A program made the position numbers and the translations under genes. Positions 1 through 7,438 of a stretch of 64,000 nt of DNA are shown one piece after another. The stretch lies in contig DDCY01000027.1 of NCBI GenBank assembly GCA_002335865.1, forward strand, positions 4,125 through 68,124. The letters are read 5' to 3'. The number at the start of each line of letters is the position of its first letter. Within the stretch, counting starts at the first letter, position 1. This DNA is from Saprospiraceae bacterium UBA1994 (GTDB taxonomy: Bacteria > Bacteroidota > Bacteroidia > Chitinophagales > Saprospiraceae). The notes beneath the pieces were generated by a model. The model searched no databases and had not been told where the DNA came from. It saw only the letters and a program-made list of their open reading frames with translations.

Positions 1-1
1 T

Positions 2-568
2 ATTGCTCTAGTGGTATATGCAGATGGTGAAAAGAGATATATTATTGCTCCGGATAAGATTGAGGTAGGTGCACAGATTATGTCTGGTGCAAAAGCTACT
101 CCAGATATTGGTCACTCAATGTTTTTATCTGAAATTCCTTTAGGTGCTGCAATACATGCTATAGAGATGTCACCTGGTAAAGGAGCCGCTCTTGCAAGGT
201 CTGCTGGTACTTATGGTGTACTAATGGGTAGAGAGGGAAAATATGCTGTAGTAAAGCTTCCTTCAGGAGAGACGAGAAGGGTTTTACTTACTTGTAAAGC
301 AACTATCGGGACTACTTCTAATCCAGATCATTCTCTTACAGTACTTGGTAAAGCGGGTAGAAAGAGATGGTTAGGTAGAAGACCTAGAACAAGGGGAGTG
401 GCGATGAATCCAGTGGATCACCCGATGGGTGGTGGTGAAGGTAGGTCTTCAGGAGGTCACCCAAGATCAAGAACGGGTATCATGGCAAAAGGACAGAAGA
501 CTAGAGATGTGAATAAAGCTTCTAGTAGGCTGATAATAACAAAGAGAAAATCTAAAAATAAAAGGTAA
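2..568 (+). CDS. rplB: 50S ribosomal protein L2 (C-terminal part, cut by window start)
   Basis: Large-subunit protein that binds 23S rRNA near the peptidyl-transferase centre. The reading frame is open from base 2 (I-A-L-V-V-Y-A-D-G-E-K), so the N-terminal third lies outside the window; the GTG at base 11 is an internal Val codon, not a start. The conserved L2 loop N-P-V-D-H-P-M-G-G-G-E-G, with the His known to matter for peptidyl transfer, is present, followed by the basic tail. rpsS begins 8 nt after the stop, in the usual S10-operon order. Confidence 0.97.
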   Translation: MALVVYADGEKRYIIAPDKIEVGAQIMSGAKATPDIGHSMFLSEIPLGAAIHAIEMSPGKGAALARSAGTYGVLMGREGKYAVVKLPSGETRRVLLTCKATIGTTSNPDHSLTVLGKAGRKRWLGRRPRTRGVAMNPVDHPMGGGEGRSSGGHPRSRTGIMAKGQKTRDVNKASSRLIITKRKSKNKR

Positions 569-576
569 ATACTAAT

Positions 577-837
577 ATGGCTAGATCACTAAAAAAGGGA
601 CCTTATGTATTTCATAAGCTTTGGGCTAAGGTTCAAAAGGCTAATGATTCAACTAAGAAGTCGGTAATAAAGACATGGTCGAGATCTTCTATGATTATTC
701 CTGCAATGGTAGGTTTGACAATAGCGGTTCATAATGGAAAAACATTTGTACCTGTATTCGTGACAGAGAATATGGTAGGTCATAAGTTAGGTGAATTTTC
801 ACCAACAAGATCTTACAAAGGTCACGGTAAGAAGTAA
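577..837 (+). CDS. rpsS: 30S ribosomal protein S19
   Basis: An 86-residue small-subunit head protein that binds 16S rRNA together with S13. The start M-A-R-S-L-K-K-G-P-Y and the C-terminal G-E-F-S-P-T-R-S-Y-K-G-H motif are textbook S19. Length is normal (about 90). It lies between rplB and rplV as in nearly all bacteria. No Shine-Dalgarno is seen; an A/T-rich stretch precedes the ATG. Confidence 0.98.
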   Translation: MARSLKKGPYVFHKLWAKVQKANDSTKKSVIKTWSRSSMIIPAMVGLTIAVHNGKTFVPVFVTENMVGHKLGEFSPTRSYKGHGKK

Positions 838-877
838 GAATTAATTGCGAAAGCTATAATAAAAAACAATCTTCGAA

Positions 878-1243
878 ATGGAAGCTGTAGCGAAACTAAA
901 AAATGTACCAATGTCTGGTCGCAAGATGAGGCTTGTAGTTGACTTGATCAGGGGTAAAGCTCTAAATGAAGCGCTGAACATACTGAAGTTTACTAATAAA
1001 GAAGCATCAGAATGGTTAGAGAAACTGTTATTATCTGCAGCGGCTAACTGGGAAGTGAAATCTGGTAATAGTCCTGAAGACTTCGGTCTTTTCGTAAAGG
1101 AAATTTATGCAGATGAGGCAACTGTATTAAAAAGGTTCCGCCCTGCACCACATGGTAGAGCTCATAGAATCCGTAAGAGACAGTGTCACGTGACTTTAGT
1201 TGTTACAAATAAAGTAGCATTGGAGGAAAGTGTTGAAGCTTAA
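878..1243 (+). CDS. rplV: 50S ribosomal protein L22
   Basis: A 121-residue large-subunit protein lining the nascent-peptide exit tunnel. The N-terminal core (V-P-M-S-G-R-K-M-R-L-V-V-D-L-I-R-G-K) and the C-terminal hairpin R-P-A-P-H-G-R-A-H-R-I-R-K-R, which reaches into the tunnel, are both visible. The ATG at 878 gives the normal length. It sits 40 nt after rpsS and 36 nt before rpsC. Confidence 0.97.
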   Translation: MEAVAKLKNVPMSGRKMRLVVDLIRGKALNEALNILKFTNKEASEWLEKLLLSAAANWEVKSGNSPEDFGLFVKEIYADEATVLKRFRPAPHGRAHRIRKRQCHVTLVVTNKVALEESVEA

Positions 1244-1279
1244 TAATTGAATAAGAAATATACTATATAAACAATATAT

Positions 1280-2035
1280 ATGGGCCAAAAGACAAATCCG
1301 ATAGGTAATAGATTAGGACTCATCAGGGGATGGGATTCTAACTGGTATGGAGGAAAAGACTTCGCATCTAAGGTAGTTGAAGACGAAAAGATACGTAAAT
1401 ACCTCAAAGCTAGGATCACTAAAGGTGGTATAGCGCGTATTGTAATAGAAAGAACTCTAAAGAGGATTACTGTTACTATTCATACGAGCAGACCAGGTAT
1501 CATTATTGGTAAAGGTGGGTCTGAAGTTGATAGAGTTAAAGAAGAGCTTAAAAAGATTACATCTAAGGATGTTCAGATCAATATTATTGAGATCAGGAAG
1601 CCAGAGCTAGATGCTAACATTGTTGGTGAATCAGTCGCTAAGCAAATTGAGGCTAGAATCAACTACAGAAGAGCAATCAAGATGGCCATTCAGGCAGCAA
1701 TGAGGGCAGGTGCTGAAGGTATCAAGGTAAGAATCAGTGGGAGGTTGAATGGAGCTGAGATGGCCAGGAGTGAGGAGTTTAAAGATGGAAGAACTCCATT
1801 GCACACCTTTAGGGCTGATATTGACTATGCTTTACAAGAGGCTTTGACTGTTTACGGAAAGATTGGTATCAAGGTATGGATCTGTAAAGGTGAAGTACTA
1901 GGAAAAAGAGATCTCAGTCCAAATGTAGGTGTTGATTCTGGTAAGGGTCGTGGAGGAAATAGAGGAGGTGATAGAAGAGGAGGTGGAAGAGGAGGAAGCC
2001 GTGGAGGTGGAAGAGGAGGAGACAAAAGAAGATAG
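1280..2035 (+). CDS. rpsC: 30S ribosomal protein S3 with RGG-rich tail
   Basis: A 251-residue small-subunit protein at the mRNA entry channel. The KH RNA-binding domain shows the G-K-G-G signature at residues 77-80, followed by the S3 C-terminal domain (G-R-L-N-G-A-E-M-A-R and L-H-T-F-R-A-D-I-D-Y). Residues about 221-251 form a low-complexity Gly/Arg tail of RGG-type repeats ending D-K-R-R, beyond the classical S3 fold. A 71-nt gap with its own promoter-like box follows before rplP. Confidence 0.97.
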   Translation: MGQKTNPIGNRLGLIRGWDSNWYGGKDFASKVVEDEKIRKYLKARITKGGIARIVIERTLKRITVTIHTSRPGIIIGKGGSEVDRVKEELKKITSKDVQINIIEIRKPELDANIVGESVAKQIEARINYRRAIKMAIQAAMRAGAEGIKVRISGRLNGAEMARSEEFKDGRTPLHTFRADIDYALQEALTVYGKIGIKVWICKGEVLGKRDLSPNVGVDSGKGRGGNRGGDRRGGGRGGSRGGGRGGDKRR

Positions 2036-2051
2036 AATAATAGTTTAATTG

Positions 2052-2059
2052 TACCTTTG
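2052..2059 (+). promoter_or_regulatory. Candidate internal promoter -7 box before rplP, with hairpin
   Basis: TACCTTTG fits the Bacteroidota -7 consensus TAnnTTTG exactly, in the unusually long rpsC-rplP gap. No clear -33 TTG was seen. Immediately downstream GCCAA and TTGGC (arms at about 2059-2076) can form a short hairpin in the leader. This could be a secondary promoter for the rplP-rplQ part of the operon; it is an inference from sequence only. Confidence 0.4.
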
Positions 2060-2106
2060 CCAATTTTATTTTTGGCACCCTATGCAAATAATAATAATAG
2101 AGGAAG

Positions 2107-2520
2107 ATGTTACAACCGAAAAGAACGAAATATAGAAAGGCGCAGAAAGGTCGAATTAAAGGTATAGCCCAAAGAGGTAGTACTATTTCATTTGGAACTT
2201 ATGCTCTTAAAAGTATGGATTCTGCATACATTACTAACAGGCAAATTGAGTCTGCTAGAATTGCTATGACAAGATATATGCAAAGGCAGGGTAAAGTTTG
2301 GATAAGAATCTTTCCAGACAAACCGATTACATCTAAACCTGCGGAGGTAAGAATGGGTAAGGGTAAAGGAGCTCTTGATCATTATGTGGCTGTTGTCAAA
2401 CCAGGTAGAATTATGTTCGAGATGGACGGAGTATCTGAAGATATTGCAAGAGAGGCACTTAGACTAGCTGCGCAGAAGTTGCCAGTGATGACTAAGACCG
2501 TAGTGAGATACGATAGATAA
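2107..2520 (+). CDS. rplP: 50S ribosomal protein L16
   Basis: A 137-residue large-subunit protein contacting tRNA in the A site. The start M-L-Q-P-K-R-T-K-Y-R-K and the stretch R-M-G-K-G-K-G-A-L-D-H-Y-V are diagnostic. The leader just before the ATG has GAGGAAG, one of the few Shine-Dalgarno-like purine runs in this operon, although it is very close to the start codon. Confidence 0.98.
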   Translation: MLQPKRTKYRKAQKGRIKGIAQRGSTISFGTYALKSMDSAYITNRQIESARIAMTRYMQRQGKVWIRIFPDKPITSKPAEVRMGKGKGALDHYVAVVKPGRIMFEMDGVSEDIAREALRLAAQKLPVMTKTVVRYDR

Positions 2521-2558
2521 TAATTTTTAGCTAATAGCAATTAAAAAAGTCATAATAA

Positions 2559-2816
2559 ATGGCAACTAAGAAATACATTGAACTTCAGGAACTTTCTAAC
2601 GAGAATTTAGCTAATGAGCTAACACTAGCTGTGGCTGATTATAAGAAGCAAAAGCTTGATCATGCTATCAGAGGGTTAGAAAATCCTCTCGAGCTTAGAG
2701 GAGTGAGACGAGATATAGCAAGATTAAAATCTGAGTTACGTCGAAGGGAAATCTCGGAAATGACTCCAGAACAATTAGCTGGAAGAAGTAACATTAGAAG
2801 ACGTAGAAAAAAATAA
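2559..2816 (+). CDS. rpmC: 50S ribosomal protein L29
   Basis: An 85-residue protein near the exit tunnel. It has the two-helix L29 core with L-R-G-V-R-R-D-I-A-R-L-K-S-E-L-R-R-R. It is longer than many L29 proteins (60-70 residues) because of a basic C-terminal extension ending R-R-R-R-K-K. rpsQ starts 5 nt after its stop. Confidence 0.95.
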   Translation: MATKKYIELQELSNENLANELTLAVADYKKQKLDHAIRGLENPLELRGVRRDIARLKSELRRREISEMTPEQLAGRSNIRRRRKK

Positions 2817-2821
2817 TAACT

Positions 2822-3094
2822 ATGACTGAGCAAACTGAAACTGGAAGAAAGTTACGTAAGCAAAGAGTAGGAGTAGTAACTTCTACGAAGATGGATAAGA
2901 CCATCACAGTACTTATTGAGAGAAAGATTAAGCATCCGATCTATGGTAAGTTCATGAAGAAGTCTAAGAAATTCACAGCTCATGATGAAAATAATGAGTG
3001 TAACGAGGGCGATACAGTGAAAATTATGGAAACTAGGCCTCTCAGTAAGAAAAAGAGATGGAGACTAGTTGAAATACTTGAAAGAGCTAAATAA
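2822..3094 (+). CDS. rpsQ: 30S ribosomal protein S17
   Basis: A 90-residue OB-fold protein that binds 16S rRNA early in assembly. S17 motifs are clear: G-V-V-T-S-T-K-M-D-K-T-I-T-V, H-P-I-Y-G-K-F, and E-T-R-P-L-S-K-K-K-R-W-R-L. A small inverted repeat (CTTATC at 3101-3106 and GATAAG at 3114-3119) sits in the gap before rplN. Confidence 0.97.
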   Translation: MTEQTETGRKLRKQRVGVVTSTKMDKTITVLIERKIKHPIYGKFMKKSKKFTAHDENNECNEGDTVKIMETRPLSKKKRWRLVEILERAK

Positions 3095-3136
3095 GTAACT
3101 CTTATCGTTTTGAGATAAGCTTTAAACTAATATAAG

Positions 3137-3502
3137 ATGATCCAACAGGAATCTAGATTAAAAATAGCAGATAATAGTGGAGCCAAAGAAGTACTTTGTA
3201 TTAGAGTATTAGGAGGTTCTAAAAGAAGATACGCATCAGTGGGTGACGTAATCGTTGTAACCGTCAAAGATGTATCTCCAGGGGCGTTAAAGAAAGGTAC
3301 AGTTTCAAAAGCTGTTATTGTAAGGACGAAGAAGGAGGTACGTAGAAGAGATGGTTCGTACATTAGATTTGATGATAATGCGGCTGTACTTCTTAATGCT
3401 AACGACGAGCCAAGAGGGACAAGGATTTTTGGGCCTGTTGCAAGAGAGCTGAGAGAAATGGATTACATGAGAATTGTGTCATTAGCGCCTGAGGTACTTT
3501 AA
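3137..3502 (+). CDS. rplN: 50S ribosomal protein L14
   Basis: A 121-residue protein at the subunit interface. It begins M-I-Q-Q-E-S-R-L-K-I-A-D-N-S-G-A-K and ends in the conserved G-P-V-A-R-E-L-R region, all typical of L14. Length equals the family norm (about 122). Confidence 0.98.
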   Translation: MIQQESRLKIADNSGAKEVLCIRVLGGSKRRYASVGDVIVVTVKDVSPGALKKGTVSKAVIVRTKKEVRRRDGSYIRFDDNAAVLLNANDEPRGTRIFGPVARELREMDYMRIVSLAPEVL

Positions 3503-3517
3503 AACGAATAATATTTA

Positions 3518-3530
3518 GCCGCAAAGCGGC
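3518..3530 (+). promoter_or_regulatory. Short GC hairpin in the rplN-rplX gap
   Basis: GCCGC-aaa-GCGGC forms a tight five-pair hairpin 21 nt upstream of the rplX start, in otherwise AT-rich sequence. No U-run follows it, so it is not an obvious terminator; it may mark processing or pausing. Confidence 0.35.
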
Positions 3531-3551
3531 AAAAGGATAAATAATCTAATA

Positions 3552-3875
3552 ATGAAAAGATTTGCACCAAAACTGCATGTAAAAAAGGGCGACAAAGTGA
3601 TAGTAATCGCTGGAGCTTCTAAGGGATCTACAGGTGAGATTAAAGAGATCTTCATCAATAAGAACCGTGCTATTGTAGAAGGAGTAAACATGGTAAAAAA
3701 GCACACTAAGCCTGTAAACGATAACCCTGGTGGTATCATAGAGGTGGAATCTGCAATACATTTATCTAATCTAATGCTAGTAGATCCTAAAACTGGGAAG
3801 CCGACGAAAGTTGGAAGAAAAGAAGTGGATGGTAAAATGGTTAGATATTCTAAAAAATCTGGAGAAATAGTTTAG
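3552..3875 (+). CDS. rplX: 50S ribosomal protein L24
   Basis: A 107-residue assembly-initiator protein of the large subunit. The KOW motif is seen near the N-terminus (V-K-K-G-D-K-V-I-V-I-A-G-A-S-K-G), followed by V-N-M-V-K-K-H-T-K-P. Its stop is one nt from the rplE start, suggesting coupled translation. Confidence 0.97.
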   Translation: MKRFAPKLHVKKGDKVIVIAGASKGSTGEIKEIFINKNRAIVEGVNMVKKHTKPVNDNPGGIIEVESAIHLSNLMLVDPKTGKPTKVGRKEVDGKMVRYSKKSGEIV

Positions 3876-3876
3876 T

Positions 3877-4437
3877 ATGAGTACAACGAGACTAAAAAAG
3901 AAATACAGAAGTGAAATTATACCAGCTCTCAATGAGCAGTTTGGCTATAAAAGTATCATGGAAGTTCCTAAGTTACTTAAGATATGTCTAAATCAAGGTG
4001 TAGGTGGAGCTACTCAAGATAAAAAGTTAGTGGATAATGCAGTTACAGAAATGACGGCAATCACTGGACAGAAGGCTGTGTCTGTAAAGGCTAAGAAGTC
4101 AGTTTCTAACTTTAAGTTGAGGGAATTTATGCCGATCGGTGCTAAGGTTACACTTAGAAACGAAAGAATGTATGAATTCCTCGACAGGTTAGTATCCATC
4201 GCTCTTCCGCGTGTCAGAGATTTCAGAGGGATTAATGATAAGAGTTTTGACGGTAGAGGTAATTACACTCTGGGTGTTACAGAACAAATTATCTTCCCTG
4301 AAATGGTACTAGATCAGATTAACAAGATAACGGGTATGGACATCACATTCGTTACTACTGCTAAAACTGATGCAGAAGGTTTGGCACTACTAAAGGCATT
4401 AGGAATGCCATTTAAGAATCAAATACAAGCAAACTAA
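3877..4437 (+). CDS. rplE: 50S ribosomal protein L5
   Basis: A 186-residue central-protuberance protein that binds 5S rRNA. Conserved motifs include I-C-L-N-Q-G-V-G, K-A-K-K-S-V-S-N-F-K-L-R and V-R-D-F-R-G-I. Length is normal (about 180). It starts one nt after rplX ends. Confidence 0.98.
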   Translation: MSTTRLKKKYRSEIIPALNEQFGYKSIMEVPKLLKICLNQGVGGATQDKKLVDNAVTEMTAITGQKAVSVKAKKSVSNFKLREFMPIGAKVTLRNERMYEFLDRLVSIALPRVRDFRGINDKSFDGRGNYTLGVTEQIIFPEMVLDQINKITGMDITFVTTAKTDAEGLALLKALGMPFKNQIQAN

Positions 4438-4444
4438 TATAGTT

Positions 4445-4714
4445 ATGGCTAGAAAAGCACTTATTGCAAGAGAAGCAAAGAGAAGAAAAATGGTAGCAAA
4501 GTATGCTGACCTTAGATCTAAGCTCAAAGCGGAAGGTAATTGGGAGGCGTTAGATAAGCTTCCAAAGAACTCTTCTAAAGTAAGACTACATAATAGATGT
4601 CAGTTGACTGGAAGACCAAAGGGTTATATGAGAAAGTTTGGTATCAACAGAGTTACATTTAGAGAAATGGCACTTAATGGTTTGATACCAGGTATAACTA
4701 AAGCTAGTTGGTAG
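4445..4714 (+). CDS. rpsN: 30S ribosomal protein S14, zinc-free form
   Basis: An 89-residue head protein next to S3 and S10. It ends in the S14 signature F-R-E-M-A-L-N-G-L-I-P-G-I-T-K-A-S-W. Only one Cys (in N-R-C-Q-L-T-G-R) remains, so the CxxC...CxxC zinc ribbon of short S14 proteins is absent; this is the long, zinc-independent type. Confidence 0.97.
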   Translation: MARKALIAREAKRRKMVAKYADLRSKLKAEGNWEALDKLPKNSSKVRLHNRCQLTGRPKGYMRKFGINRVTFREMALNGLIPGITKASW

Positions 4715-4762
4715 ATAGTATTATTTAAGAAATCGAATTTAGAAAACTTATTTTACAATAAG

Positions 4763-5167
4763 ATGATAGTAACAGATCCAATAGCAGATTACCTGACAAG
4801 AATCAGAAATGCTCAAAAAGCGAGACACAGGACGGTAGACATTCCGGCTAGTAATCTTAAGAAGACATTAACTGAAATTCTTTATGACCAAGGATACATC
4901 CTCAAATACAAATTTGATGATGAAGCTGGTCCTCAAGGAACTATTAAGATAGCGATTAAGTATGATCCGATTACAAGCGTACCAGTAATTAGAAAAATGG
5001 GACGTATTAGTAAGCCAGGTCTTAGAAAGTATGCTCCAGCGAGAGATCTTCCTCGTATTATCAATGGTCTTGGTATAGCAGTTATATCAACATCTAAAGG
5101 TCTTATGACTGATAAGCAAGCACGAAGAGACAACGTAGGTGGTGAAGTACTTTGTTACGTTTACTAG
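4763..5167 (+). CDS. rpsH: 30S ribosomal protein S8
   Basis: A 134-residue protein binding the central domain of 16S rRNA; in E. coli it is also the spc-operon repressor. The start D-P-I-A-D-Y-L-T-R-I-R-N-A and the C-terminal S-T-S-K-G-L-M-T-D-K-Q-A-R plus G-G-E-V-L-C-Y-V are diagnostic. Confidence 0.98.
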   Translation: MIVTDPIADYLTRIRNAQKARHRTVDIPASNLKKTLTEILYDQGYILKYKFDDEAGPQGTIKIAIKYDPITSVPVIRKMGRISKPGLRKYAPARDLPRIINGLGIAVISTSKGLMTDKQARRDNVGGEVLCYVY

Positions 5168-5210
5168 ATCTAACTATTATCAAATATTTTAATACTTAAT
5201 CAAATAGGTT

Positions 5211-5765
5211 ATGTCAAGAATAGGAAAAGAGCCAATAGATATTGCCAGTGGAGTTACTGTAAAAGTATCACAAGGTAATTTAGTGACTGTAAAGGGACCA
5301 AAGGGTGAATTAACTCAGCAGGTTGATGCTGATATGATTATTGATATCCAGGAGGGTGTTCTTGAAGTAAAAAGGCCTACAGAACAAAAGAGACATAAGG
5401 CTATGCACGGTCTGTATAGATCTCTTATAGCTAATATGGTAGAAGGGGTTACTAATGGTTACAAAAAAGAGTTAGAGCTTGTAGGTGTGGGTTATAGAGC
5501 TGGTAATACAGGCAATTTACTTGAGTTGACTTTAGGTTATTCACACCCTATATATTTTTCTATTCCGGATGAGCTTAAGCTTACTACTGCTATGGAAAAA
5601 GGATCTAATCCTGCTGTGATTCTTGAAGGTATTGATAAACAACTGATCGGTGAGATAGCTTCTAAAATCAGAGAGCTTAGAAAGCCTGAACCATACAAAG
5701 GGAAGGGAGTTAGGTATAAAGGAGAAGAGGTTAGAAGAAAAGCTGGTAAGACTGCAGCTAGTTAA
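5211..5765 (+). CDS. rplF: 50S ribosomal protein L6
   Basis: A 184-residue protein near the sarcin-ricin loop, with two L6 repeats. M-S-R-I-G-K-E-P-I begins the protein; the C-terminal P-E-P-Y-K-G-K-G-V-R-Y-K-G-E is the L6 signature. A 123-nt gap, long for this operon and containing a 9-bp inverted repeat, follows before rplR. Confidence 0.98.
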   Translation: MSRIGKEPIDIASGVTVKVSQGNLVTVKGPKGELTQQVDADMIIDIQEGVLEVKRPTEQKRHKAMHGLYRSLIANMVEGVTNGYKKELELVGVGYRAGNTGNLLELTLGYSHPIYFSIPDELKLTTAMEKGSNPAVILEGIDKQLIGEIASKIRELRKPEPYKGKGVRYKGEEVRRKAGKTAAS

Positions 5766-5769
5766 TATA

Positions 5770-5804
5770 ATCGATAAACGAAGAGTAATTGCTAATTTAT
5801 CGAT
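5770..5804 (+). promoter_or_regulatory. 9-bp inverted repeat in the rplF-rplR gap
   Basis: ATCGATAAA (5770-5778) and TTTATCGAT (5796-5804) are perfect inverted arms separated by 17 nt, within the 123-nt intergenic stretch. It could be an RNA stem used in regulation or processing of the spc part of the operon. There is no U-tract, so a terminator is unlikely. Confidence 0.4.
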
Positions 5805-5888
5805 AGCAGTATGACAACATCTAGATAAAGTTATTTAAGATTAAGTCAATTATTAATTATAATTTATATTCTATAATATTCATATACT

Positions 5889-6233
5889 ATGAGTTCTAAA
5901 GTAGTCGGCAGAAAAAGGATACAAAGAAGAATCAGAAAGAAAATCAGTGGTACGCCAAGCAAGCCAAGATTGTCTGTCTTCAGAAGTAACAAAGAAATAT
6001 ACTGTCAATTAATAGATGATTTAAATGTGCAAACATTGGCATCGGCAACATCGAAAGGAGCTAATTTTGCAGGTAATTCTGTAGAGGTAGCTAAAGAAGT
6101 AGGTAAGTTAATAGCAACTAATGCATCTTCAGCAGGTATAACAACTGTAGTGTTTGATAGAGGTGGTTATCTTTACCACGGCAGAGTTAAATCACTGGCA
6201 GAGGGTGCCAGAGAAGGTGGATTAAAATTCTAA
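5889..6233 (+). CDS. rplR: 50S ribosomal protein L18
   Basis: A 114-residue 5S rRNA-binding protein. Motifs P-R-L-S-V-F-R-S-N-K-E-I-Y-C-Q and the C-terminal V-F-D-R-G-G-Y-L-Y-H-G-R-V-K-S-L-A-E-G-A-R are typical. Length is normal. rpsE follows after 13 nt. Confidence 0.97.
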   Translation: MSSKVVGRKRIQRRIRKKISGTPSKPRLSVFRSNKEIYCQLIDDLNVQTLASATSKGANFAGNSVEVAKEVGKLIATNASSAGITTVVFDRGGYLYHGRVKSLAEGAREGGLKF

Positions 6234-6246
6234 AATTAATATAGTA

Positions 6247-6762
6247 ATGGCAAAGAGACAAGATAGATCAAACGCGCCTGAATCAGATATTAAGGAAAAA
6301 TTAGTATCTCTTAATCGTGTAACTAAAGTAAATAAAGGTGGACGTACCTTTAGTTTCTCAGCAATAGCCGTAGTTGGTGATGGAAAAGGTAAAGTGGGGC
6401 ATGGGCTAGGTAAAGCTAGGGATGTAGCAGAATCTATTTCAAAGGCAGTTGATGATGCTAAGAAAAACATGATAACAGTTCCCCTACTTCATGGTACTAT
6501 ACCTCACGAGCAGAAAGGTAAATATGGTGCTGGAAAAGTCCTTATTAAGCCGGCTGCAGATGGAACAGGTGTAATTGCTGGTGGAGCAATGAGAGCGGTA
6601 TTAGAGATTGCAGGTATTCATAACGTACTAGCAAAATCACAGGGATCTTCTAATCCTCACAATGTTGTAAAAGCAACTATGGATGCATTATCTAGGTTAA
6701 GAAATGCACAAACAGTAGCTAAGCAAAGAGGGGTATCTCTTAAAAAAGTATACGAAGGATAG
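6247..6762 (+). CDS. rpsE: 30S ribosomal protein S5
   Basis: A 171-residue protein important for decoding fidelity and mRNA unwinding. The double-stranded-RNA-binding N-terminal domain contains the run K-V-N-K-G-G-R-T-F-S-F-S-A-I-A-V-V-G-D-G then K-G-K-V-G-H-G. The C-terminal domain ends with the typical A-M-R-A-V-L-E-I-A-G-I-H-N-V-L-A-K region. Confidence 0.98.
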   Translation: MAKRQDRSNAPESDIKEKLVSLNRVTKVNKGGRTFSFSAIAVVGDGKGKVGHGLGKARDVAESISKAVDDAKKNMITVPLLHGTIPHEQKGKYGAGKVLIKPAADGTGVIAGGAMRAVLEIAGIHNVLAKSQGSSNPHNVVKATMDALSRLRNAQTVAKQRGVSLKKVYEG

Positions 6763-6778
6763 TAAAAGCTATATAACA

Positions 6779-6958
6779 ATGGATAAAGTAAAAATCAAGC
6801 AGATCAAGTCTTCAATAGACAGATCTAAAAAACAAAAAGATACTCTTATCGCATTAGGCCTAAGAGGTATTAATAAAACTGTGGAAAAGGAAGTAACTCC
6901 ACAGATACAAGGGATGATCAATAAGATTGCTCACCTTGTAATAGTAGAACAAGCTTAA
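6779..6958 (+). CDS. rpmD: 50S ribosomal protein L30
   Basis: A 59-residue large-subunit protein. The translation starts M-D-K-V-K-I-K-Q-I-K-S-S-I and has the L30 core L-I-A-L-G-L-R-G-I-N-K-T-V followed by G-M-I-N-K-I-A-H-L-V. Size and position between rpsE and rplO fit L30 exactly. The ATG lies 17 nt after the rpsE stop. Confidence 0.95.
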   Translation: MDKVKIKQIKSSIDRSKKQKDTLIALGLRGINKTVEKEVTPQIQGMINKIAHLVIVEQA

Positions 6959-6982
6959 TATATATTAAAAAGTATAGCAATA

Positions 6983-7429
6983 ATGGAATTACATAATCTT
7001 AAGCCAGCAAAAGGATCAACTCACTCAGAAAAGAGACTAGGTCGAGGGCAAGCTTCAGGTACAGGTGGTACAGCAGGAAGAGGTCATAACGGTGCTAAAT
7101 CTAGAAGTGGATATAGTAGTAAAAGGGCTTTCGAAGGTGGTCAGATGCCATTACAGATGAGACTTCCTAAAAGGGGTTTCAAAAGTCCAAACAGAATAGA
7201 ATATGTTGCTATAAATGTAAGTAAGCTTCAGGCAATCGCTGAAAAATTAGGTCTTAGTGATATTAATGCTGAAGTACTTTGTAAAAATGGATACATCAAG
7301 AAAACTGAAGTGTTCAAAGTACTAGGTAGTGGAGATATTACTATGAAAGTTTCTGTAACTGCCAATGCAGTATCTGAAACTGCTAAGTCGAAAATAGAAG
7401 CCCAAGGTGGTAGTGTGAATCTTGTATAA
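6983..7429 (+). CDS. rplO: 50S ribosomal protein L15
   Basis: A 148-residue late-assembly protein. The Gly/Arg/Ser-rich N-terminal arm (K-R-L-G-R-G-Q-A-S-G-T-G-G-T-A-G-R-G-H) and F-E-G-G-Q-M-P-L-Q-M-R-L-P-K-R-G-F are diagnostic. It precedes secY by 9 nt. Confidence 0.98.
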   Translation: MELHNLKPAKGSTHSEKRLGRGQASGTGGTAGRGHNGAKSRSGYSSKRAFEGGQMPLQMRLPKRGFKSPNRIEYVAINVSKLQAIAEKLGLSDINAEVLCKNGYIKKTEVFKVLGSGDITMKVSVTANAVSETAKSKIEAQGGSVNLV

Positions 7430-7438
7430 TAATACGCA

